28,648 nt of DNA, taken from contig JANWKX010000008.1 of assembly GCA_025451145.1 (NCBI GenBank), forward strand, positions 1 to 28,648, given 5' to 3'. The notes under the pieces are model-generated. The model was given only the letters and a program-made list of their open reading frames with translations. It was not told the DNA's origin and made no database searches. The position numbers were made by a program, and so were the translations under genes. Of the stretch, positions 23,531 through 28,648 are shown in pieces (positions within the stretch are counted from its first letter, which is position 1; every line of letters begins with the position of its first letter). Source of the DNA: Vampirovibrionales bacterium. Lineage in GTDB: Bacteria > Cyanobacteriota > Vampirovibrionia > Vampirovibrionales > JAGQHJ01.

Positions 23531-23591
23531 TCCATCCAAAAGTTCAGTGGATCCCTTTATAATGGAAGCATTCCGTAAAAAGGGCTTTCCG

Positions 23592-24923
23592 ATGGATTCT
23601 TCACGTTCAGAATTTCTTCAGCAAACCTTATTATTTCAGGCAACTGAGCCATCAACTTCTGAGGAAGAGAATGTTTTATCGGATATTACCCAAGAGCCTT
23701 TGTCTGAAGAACTTCCAATAGCTGAGGCGCCTTCTTGTTGGACGGTTTCAGACTTAACCGTTTATCTGGCGGATCTCATTGCGTCAGATGGTATTTTGGG
23801 ACGTTCTTTGACCGTTCAAGGGGAGCTGTCCAATGTGAGTGTTTCCTCAAGAGGGCATTGTTACTTTACCTTGAAGGATGATAAGGCGGCTGTGAAAGGG
23901 GTTCTTTGGGCCAGCTTGATGCAAAGGATTCCCTTTAAGCTGGAAGATGGCATGGCGGTTTTCTTATCCGGCCAACTTGAAATTTATGCCCCCAATGGCA
24001 CCTATTCTATCGTTGGTCAAAAGATTGAGCCCATTGGTGTCGGGTCATTACAATTGGCTTTTCAGCAACTGAAGGCCAGGCTTGAGACAGAAGGCTTTTT
24101 TCTGGAGGAATACAAGAAACCCATTCCGGCTTTTCCCAAAAAAATCGGAATTGTCACGGCCAAAACCGGGGCCGTGATTCATGACATGCTCAGGGTGATT
24201 CGACGAAAAAACCCTTCGGTCGATGTTCTCCTCTTTCCGGTTAAGGTACAAGGCGAAGGCGCTGCCCAAGAGATTGCCCATGCCATTGAAGCACTCAATC
24301 GACCTGAGTATGGCTTAGATGTCTTGATTGTGGCCCGAGGCGGCGGATCCTTTGAGGATTTATTCTGTTTTAGTGAAGAACCGGTGGTGAAGGCTGTTTT
24401 TCACTCTCGCACACCAATCGTTACAGGCATTGGCCATGAGCCGGATTATTCTCTGGCCGATGCAGCTTCGGATTATTCGGCTTCGACCCCGACAGCTGCC
24501 GCCGAATATGTAGTGCCTGATGTCGAGGCATTGCGCTTGGATCTTCAATTGCGAGAACAAGGCCTTATTGAAGCCATCGCGCATATTTTCCTGCGCCTTG
24601 AGCAACAGTTTGATGGGATTTGCACCGAGCTGATTCAAGGCCAACAGGAGAGGCTTCATCGTTTAGAGCAGGCTTTGGGAATGAATCAGGAACGGTTATT
24701 GGGCGTTATAGAGCAGTATCTTTTGACTCAAGATCAAGGTTTGGCAAAGGCCATAGCGGAACTGAATGCTTATAACCCTTTGGATACCTTAAGCCGGGGC
24801 TATGCTCTTGTGAGCAAGCCGGATGGAACATTAGCCAAATCAGCAGCGGACCTGCATCCAGGCGATCAGATTCAACTACAGTTTCAAGATGGACAACGAC
24901 CATGCGAGGTGAAAGCATCATGA
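23592..24923 (+). CDS. xseA: Exodeoxyribonuclease VII large subunit
   Basis: Catalytic subunit of exonuclease VII, which degrades single-stranded DNA to oligonucleotides. After an unusual acidic leader of about 45 residues comes the OB-fold DNA-binding domain (LTVQGELSNVSVSSRGHCYF, then FTLKDDKAAVKGVLW), then the catalytic domain with GIVTAKTGAVIHDML, VARGGGSFEDLF, TGIGHEPDYSLAD and STPTAAAE. A coiled region and the short C-terminal barrel (SRGYALVSKPDG) follow. The frame opens at a GTG at 23547 and has an ATG at 23562, but only the ATG at 23592 has a well-placed SD (AAAGGG, eight bases). The end overlaps xseB as ATGA. Confidence 0.93.
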   Translation: MDSSRSEFLQQTLLFQATEPSTSEEENVLSDITQEPLSEELPIAEAPSCWTVSDLTVYLADLIASDGILGRSLTVQGELSNVSVSSRGHCYFTLKDDKAAVKGVLWASLMQRIPFKLEDGMAVFLSGQLEIYAPNGTYSIVGQKIEPIGVGSLQLAFQQLKARLETEGFFLEEYKKPIPAFPKKIGIVTAKTGAVIHDMLRVIRRKNPSVDVLLFPVKVQGEGAAQEIAHAIEALNRPEYGLDVLIVARGGGSFEDLFCFSEEPVVKAVFHSRTPIVTGIGHEPDYSLADAASDYSASTPTAAAEYVVPDVEALRLDLQLREQGLIEAIAHIFLRLEQQFDGICTELIQGQQERLHRLEQALGMNQERLLGVIEQYLLTQDQGLAKAIAELNAYNPLDTLSRGYALVSKPDGTLAKSAADLHPGDQIQLQFQDGQRPCEVKAS

Positions 24924-25168
24924 TAATGTCGGAAATCGATGAAAAACCCAATTTTACGCAATCTTTTCAGGCCTTGGAGGCTGTACTTGGGCAGCTTCGA
25001 CAGGGAGCGCCTTCGTTGGAGGAGGCCTTATCTCTGTTTGAGCAAGGGGTTCATCATGTCAAAATTTGCCAGTCTCAGTTAACCCAGGCCAAAGGCCGGG
25101 TAGAGGAATTGGTTCAATCCCTCCAAGAAGGGGGGCAACTGGTGACCCAGCCGTTTGAAGATCCGTAA
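24920..25168 (+). CDS. xseB: Exodeoxyribonuclease VII small subunit
   Basis: An 82-residue helical protein that binds along the large subunit to make active exonuclease VII. The sequence FTQSFQALEAVLGQLRQG followed by SLEEALSLFEQGVHHVKIC is the classic XseB helical hairpin. The frame starts at 24902, but the ATG at 24920 overlaps the xseA stop as ATGA and has AGGTGA about eight bases upstream, so it is preferred. The pairing with xseA confirms both calls. Confidence 0.93.
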   Translation: MIMSEIDEKPNFTQSFQALEAVLGQLRQGAPSLEEALSLFEQGVHHVKICQSQLTQAKGRVEELVQSLQEGGQLVTQPFEDP

Positions 25169-25240
25169 GCCCGACACGCTGAATAAGACCTTACCCAGAT
25201 CAGGGGGTTGAGAAATCGTGTCATCGGTATGTTCTGTTGG

Positions 25241-25249
25241 TGCTACAAT
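25241..25249 (+). promoter_or_regulatory. Extended -10 promoter candidate for the TMEM14 gene
   Basis: TGCTACAAT forms an extended -10 (TGn plus TACAAT), which can act without a good -35; none is visible. It lies 33 bases before the ATG at 25283. Confidence 0.45.
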
Positions 25250-25282
25250 GACCTCTGTCTATCGGATGAGAAGGAGTCACTC

Positions 25283-25582
25283 ATGGCATACATGGCGCTG
25301 ATTTACGGGGTTTTGGTTATTTTTGGTGGCTATATGGGATTTAAGAAGGCTGGAAGCAAAGTTTCACTCATGATGGGAGTCAGTTTCGGGCTGCTCGTTC
25401 TGATTTCGGCATTTGCGCTACTCAATGGCGCAATGTGGGGACATTTAGCCCTATTGATCCTGACAGCGATGTTGACGGCGGTTTTTCTTATGAGATTGGT
25501 CAAAACCAAGGCCTTTATGCCCTCAGGGCTAATGCTCCTGTTAAGCCTTTTAACCCTCATTGGGCTTTTTGTCGGGCGATAA
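25283..25582 (+). CDS. TMEM14 / UPF0136 family membrane protein
   Basis: A 99-residue protein with four hydrophobic helices. MALIYGVLVIFGGYMGFKKA followed by GSKVSLMMGVSFG is typical of the TMEM14 family (Tmemb_14), which occurs in eukaryotic mitochondria/plastids and in cyanobacteria. Eukaryotic relatives have been linked to porphyrin or fatty-acid transport; the bacterial role is not settled. AAGGAG lies six bases before the ATG, and the longer frame upstream (from 25208) is unlikely to be used. Confidence 0.85.
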   Translation: MAYMALIYGVLVIFGGYMGFKKAGSKVSLMMGVSFGLLVLISAFALLNGAMWGHLALLILTAMLTAVFLMRLVKTKAFMPSGLMLLLSLLTLIGLFVGR

Positions 25583-25619
25583 TCCAAGGTTTACCAGACG
25601 GAGGGTCGGAGGTTTGGCG

Positions 25620-26303
25620 ATGTCCATTCAAGCCAATGTGGAATCCCTGCGAGAGGAGCTACCCGCCGATGGTCATGTACGCCTGATTGCCGTTTCAAAA
25701 TATGCTTCTGTTCCTCAAATGATAGAAGCCTATGAGGCCGGAATTCGTGATTTTGGCGAGAATAAAATCCAGGATGTGGATGAAAAGCAAAAGCAGATTC
25801 CCCCTGAGATTTTTCAAGAGATACGTTGGCATTTTTTAGGGCATCTTCAAAAGAATAAAGTCAAAAAGACTTTATTCAATCGTTTTTGGTTGATTCACTC
25901 GATAGATAGTTTGGCATTGGCCCAACAACTATCTCGCCTTAATCTGGAAGCGGGACAAATTCAGCCAGTGCTGCTGCAATTAAACCTGACTCGGGAGCCT
26001 CAGAAAACCGGATTCTTGGAAGAAGACCTTTTAAGGGATTATCCACTATTATTGTCGCAAAAAGGCCTTTTAATTCAGGGGTTAATGACGATTGGCCCCC
26101 ATACCGATGATGTGCCACAAATCAAAGGGACGTTTTGTGCGCTGAAAGACTTTCGGGATAAACTGGTTGAGGCTTTTGGCCATCCGCTTCCAGAGCTTTC
26201 AATGGGCATGAGTCAAGATTTTCACCACGGAATTGAATGTGGTGCTACAATGGTTAGGTTAGGGACTCGTATCTTTGGTCCTTCATCTGTTTTTAAGAGT
26301 TAA
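25620..26303 (+). CDS. yggS: PLP homeostasis protein YggS/PLPBP
   Basis: A 227-residue TIM-barrel protein that binds pyridoxal phosphate without catalysis and keeps B6 and amino-acid pools balanced. The PLP lysine is in AVSKYASV (K27), and further family motifs are FGENKIQD, WHFLGHLQKNK, HSIDS, LMTIGP and LSMGMSQDF, ending with VRLGTRIFG. The frame extends to 25560, but GGAGGT lies six bases before the ATG at 25620. yggS next to sepF is a conserved arrangement in Gram-positive and cyanobacterial genomes. Confidence 0.95.
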   Translation: MSIQANVESLREELPADGHVRLIAVSKYASVPQMIEAYEAGIRDFGENKIQDVDEKQKQIPPEIFQEIRWHFLGHLQKNKVKKTLFNRFWLIHSIDSLALAQQLSRLNLEAGQIQPVLLQLNLTREPQKTGFLEEDLLRDYPLLLSQKGLLIQGLMTIGPHTDDVPQIKGTFCALKDFRDKLVEAFGHPLPELSMGMSQDFHHGIECGATMVRLGTRIFGPSSVFKS

Positions 26304-26343
26304 AGAGCACATCGGATAGAAAAGAGGAGGTTGCATATCATCC

Positions 26344-26826
26344 ATGAGTGGTTTTATGAATCGCGTTAAAAGCTGGGTTACGGGCGATGATTACGAAGAA
26401 GATGTTTACAGCATCGACGAAGAATTCGAGTCCGAACGGCCGCTTTACCAACCTCATCACACGATAGAAGAGCCTATGTTAGATCGAAACAGTCGCAGAT
26501 CAAAAAGTTTGAAAGTGGTTGAACATCCTGGTGTTCAAAGCACACAAGTGATTGTATTGGAACCCAAAGCCTTTGAAGAATCCTTGGAGATTGTTGAGCA
26601 TTTACGCGCTAAAAAATCCGTCATTTTGAACCTTCATTTATTAGACACTGCCCAATCTCAACGGGTTGTGGATTTCTTGTCCGGGGCAACCCACGCCATT
26701 GATGGCAATCAGCAGCGTATTGGCGATGGGGTGTTTATCTTTACCCCCAATAATGTCTCGATTTCCACAGAGCAACCCAAACCCATGAATTTCTCCACAG
26801 AGGCCTTCTGGAAGCATAGCGTTTAA
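26344..26826 (+). CDS. sepF: Cell division protein SepF
   Basis: A 160-residue septum protein that binds FtsZ and tethers it to the membrane. It has the expected N-terminal amphipathic helix (MSGFMNRVKSWVTG), an acidic linker, and the C-terminal SepF fold: VIVLEPKAFEESLEIVEHLR, SVILNLHLLD, then RVVDFLSGATHAIDG and GDGVFIFTPNNVSI. Length is normal. AGAGGAGG is present but 13 bases from the ATG, which is far; there is no better in-frame start. It lies next to yggS as in many genomes. Confidence 0.94.
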   Translation: MSGFMNRVKSWVTGDDYEEDVYSIDEEFESERPLYQPHHTIEEPMLDRNSRRSKSLKVVEHPGVQSTQVIVLEPKAFEESLEIVEHLRAKKSVILNLHLLDTAQSQRVVDFLSGATHAIDGNQQRIGDGVFIFTPNNVSISTEQPKPMNFSTEAFWKHSV

Positions 26827-26840
26827 TCGTTTATCGAACT

Positions 26841-27239
26841 GTGCTGATTCGTTTGCTGATTTTATGGTTTGGTGGCGGGCTTGGGACAGTCTGTCGGTTT
26901 CTGCTCTCTGGCCAGGTCCAACAGCATTTTGGGTTAACCTTCCCCTACGGGACCTTTGCGGTTAACCTCCTTGGATGCTTGGTGGTCGGCATCTTGGGCG
27001 AGTTGTTCATTAAAGTATCAGCCCCTTCGGATCTGCGCATATTTCTAATGACCGGTGTTCTCGGTGGATTTACGACTTTTTCGGCGTTTGGACTGGATAC
27101 GGTGTATCTCTGGAAGAATGGTGAACCGGCTTTGGCCGCAACGTATGCCATTTCATCTGTATTACTAGGCATTTGTTCGGTTTGGGTGGGCATGGTCCTC
27201 ATCCGATGGGTGACGACCTGGCTGATGTCAGTTCACTGA
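26841..27239 (+). CDS. crcB: Fluoride channel CrcB/Fluc
   Basis: A 132-residue four-helix protein that dimerises head-to-tail to export fluoride. Conserved features: GGGLGTVCRFLLSG, FPYGTFAVNLLGCLVVG with the pore asparagine, and TGVLGGFTTFSAFGLDT with the phenylalanine pair and the sodium-site glycine/threonine. The start appears to be a GTG 14 bases after sepF; I see no SD and no fluoride riboswitch upstream, so it is probably expressed through the sepF transcript. Confidence 0.93.
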   Translation: MLIRLLILWFGGGLGTVCRFLLSGQVQQHFGLTFPYGTFAVNLLGCLVVGILGELFIKVSAPSDLRIFLMTGVLGGFTTFSAFGLDTVYLWKNGEPALAATYAISSVLLGICSVWVGMVLIRWVTTWLMSVH

Positions 27240-27559
27240 AATCTTCATGGCGACCATGGGGTTTGCCTTAATGGATTCTCGAATGTCTTTGCCTGTCATG
27301 GTTCTTACAAGCAGGCTATGCTGAAATCCTTGCCCTCATGAAGTTTCCATGAGGCAGCGAAAAAAAAACCTTTAGCATAGCTGCTAAAGGGCAACAAAGG
27401 ATAGAGAGTTAGAGTTTAATCATGGTTATACCGCCCATGTTGAATCATGGGAAGTAAAATTTGAAAAAAGGCTTCCAAAAACTTTACAAATATGACAAAA
27501 ATAATGGATTGGTCTTCTTGGCCACTGTTACAAAAACCAGAAGCCAACCAACGGATTGC
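27240..27559. other. 320-base region between crcB and thyX ends
   Basis: Convergent 3' region with no convincing gene. It contains a CCTCATG/CATGAGG hairpin (27334-27354), a strong minus-strand terminator (27361-27390), and two copies of AATCATGG about 20 bases apart. The 170 bases between the thyX stop and the terminator are unusually long for a 3' end. Confidence 0.45.
27361..27390 (-). terminator. Rho-independent terminator, minus strand
   Basis: CCTTTAGCA (27369-27377) pairs perfectly with TGCTAAAGG (27382-27390) around a 4-base loop. On the minus strand it is followed by eight or more T, a textbook terminator for the thyX transcript. Confidence 0.85.
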
Positions 27560-28282
27560 TTAACCGAGTTGTCCGCTTCCCATGAGGGATTGGTATGCAA
27601 TGGGAACCACTTTTTGGGTTAAGGATTCAACGGCATTGGCGTATTCCCGAATTTCGTACTGAGCCCCCGGGTGCTTGCGAAGCTTGATAAAGTTGACAAT
27701 CGCTTGAAGAGAGGCTGTCCAGTAAAATTCAGTGTAAAGGCTTAAGGGTAGAACGCCTCTGGCTTGCTCTTTAGCAACGCCGGCATTTACCAGGTCATCG
27801 TATAGTTCAAAGGCAGAACGGCAATGGGCTTCGTATCTGGCTTTCAACAGATCTCCCGGATCTTCTAACAATTCATCCGTTGAGGCTTGTTTATTGTCTT
27901 CTGATTGCTTACGGAACCCTTGAGGGGTGTAAAATTCAAATTCTGAGGCATTGACGTAGCGTAAGCTGATTTCATTCCAGGCATGATCAATACTTTGCCC
28001 CTCGGAGTAGGCAATCCCCACCACATGCTTGTACCACTGTCGGGCGACAAATTCAGGCACTTTACAGTGGAATTGGATTTGAACATGCCGAAAAGGGCTC
28101 CAGTGCTGATGCTCTGCAAGATAGCGAATGAGTTTTTTATCCCCTTCAGACATTTCTGTTTTTCGTTTCCCGAAAGAGACACGCGCCGCATTGACAACGG
28201 TTAAATCCGAGCCTAAAGCATCAATCAGCTCGATAAACCCATGATCCAAAACAGTAATGGCTGGTGCTTCAAGTGTATGCAT
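27560..28282 (-). CDS. thyX: Flavin-dependent thymidylate synthase
   Basis: A 240-residue FAD enzyme making dTMP from dUMP with methylene-tetrahydrofolate. The fold is supported by HWSPFRHVQIQFHCKVPEFV and AQYEIREYANAV near the C-terminus. The ThyX signature, normally RHR-x7-8-S, is altered: RQWYKHVVGIAYSEGQSIDH leads into AWNEISLRY (residues 81-109), with KHV in place of RHR and an insertion before NExSxR. This insertion form is known in some ThyX lineages to my recollection. GGAGG lies seven bases before the ATG. The gene is alone with a strong terminator 170 bases downstream. Confidence 0.9.
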   Translation of the reverse strand: MHTLEAPAITVLDHGFIELIDALGSDLTVVNAARVSFGKRKTEMSEGDKKLIRYLAEHQHWSPFRHVQIQFHCKVPEFVARQWYKHVVGIAYSEGQSIDHAWNEISLRYVNASEFEFYTPQGFRKQSEDNKQASTDELLEDPGDLLKARYEAHCRSAFELYDDLVNAGVAKEQARGVLPLSLYTEFYWTASLQAIVNFIKLRKHPGAQYEIREYANAVESLTQKVVPIAYQSLMGSGQLG

Positions 28283-28384
28283 TAAGCGCCTCCCTCATCA
28301 AACAAAACGGTCTTGCTATCAGTATGATAAGGTCGCCCACCTCAAAAATAAAGTAAATTTACGTAAAATCTTCTGATCAAAAGG

Positions 28385-28648
28385 CTAGATTTGCCGATTT
28401 TGCCAACCCCAAGACCGTTTTGATAATCGACTTTCAAGAGGGCTAATCCCAAAGCCTAAACGTCGCTTTTTCCGTTTTAGCTGGGTTTTACAGCTAACTT
28501 GCCGGAACATTGGAGGTTGCATCTTCTCGATTTCGTACAGCGGAATACTTTGCGGTTGTGCAACATTTTGAGGAATGGGGAGGGTCGTCTCCGTGACGCC
28601 TAAAGCCTGATAAATCTGAACCAGGCTATTTTGTGTGGATGTCACCAA
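28385..28648 (-). CDS. Partial unknown protein, 5' end beyond the window
   Basis: At least 87 residues, open to the window edge, so the start is not seen; the TTG at the edge is only the first possible start. The visible part has a proline/glutamine-rich middle and a strongly basic C-terminus (KTQLKRKKRRLGFG, then RLSKRSWGWQNRQI). No family is recognised. Confidence 0.45.
   Translation of the reverse strand: MVTSTQNSLVQIYQALGVTETTLPIPQNVAQPQSIPLYEIEKMQPPMFRQVSCKTQLKRKKRRLGFGISPLESRLSKRSWGWQNRQI

Noticed and set aside
26821..26845. Possible fluoride riboswitch before crcB
   Set aside because: Only 14 bases separate sepF from crcB and no crcB-motif consensus is present.

Overview
The window is dense bacterial chromosome of roughly even base composition. 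It carries about 33 protein-coding genes, most with clear Shine-Dalgarno (SD) sequences, and no rRNA, tRNA, insertion sequence or CRISPR array that I can see. The gene set combines SepF, TMEM14, a PCYCGC-motif protein, ThyX, an ATP-type PEP carboxykinase, TatA and many small exported proteins. That mix fits a Gram-negative relative of the Cyanobacteria such as the Melainabacteria/Vampirovibrionia. This is an inference from gene content, not a proven placement.

Layout. 1-4000 (- strand): a tightly overlapped operon mtaB-metG-tatD-DUF3343-like, covering tRNA modification, tRNA charging and a TatD nuclease. 4119-7623: a PCYCGC membrane protein, a TPR membrane protein, a 406-residue protein with a LysM-like segment, and an exported unknown. 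7804-10361 (+): a sucrose-type MFS transporter, a RidA-like protein and a NicO-type Ni/Co transporter, closely packed. 10496-12079: an exported pentapeptide-repeat protein, then a convergent pair of small membrane proteins. 12405-16562: pepA, divergent from pckA, then a convergent short-chain dehydrogenase whose end overlaps pckA. 16925-18857: tatA, a small unknown, a 395-base intergenic region, and an orphan RecT/Bet single-strand annealing protein. 19122-22883: a small exported protein, a group II PLP decarboxylase, a glycine/glutamine-rich exported protein, an unknown and ccdA. 23258-27239 (+): an unknown, xseA-xseB, TMEM14, yggS, sepF and crcB. 27560-28648 (-): thyX and a partial unknown.

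The most interesting non-coding signal lies at 17838-17985. A near-perfect 18-bp inverted repeat resembles two facing Fur-type operators. It is followed by a short stretch without an ORF that ends in a GC-rich hairpin plus a T-run, and the hairpin's large loop contains ACCTCC, the complement of an SD sequence. Together these look like an iron- (or other metal-) responsive small RNA, comparable in logic to IsaR1, FsrA or RyhB. Other points of interest are the orphan RecT, a ThyX with an altered signature motif, and two secreted or low-complexity proteins of unknown function.

How the genes work together: several are linked only by translation coupling (ATGA overlaps). The + strand run from xseA to crcB joins DNA repair, PLP homeostasis, septum formation and fluoride export in one direction, of which yggS-sepF is a known conserved neighbourhood.
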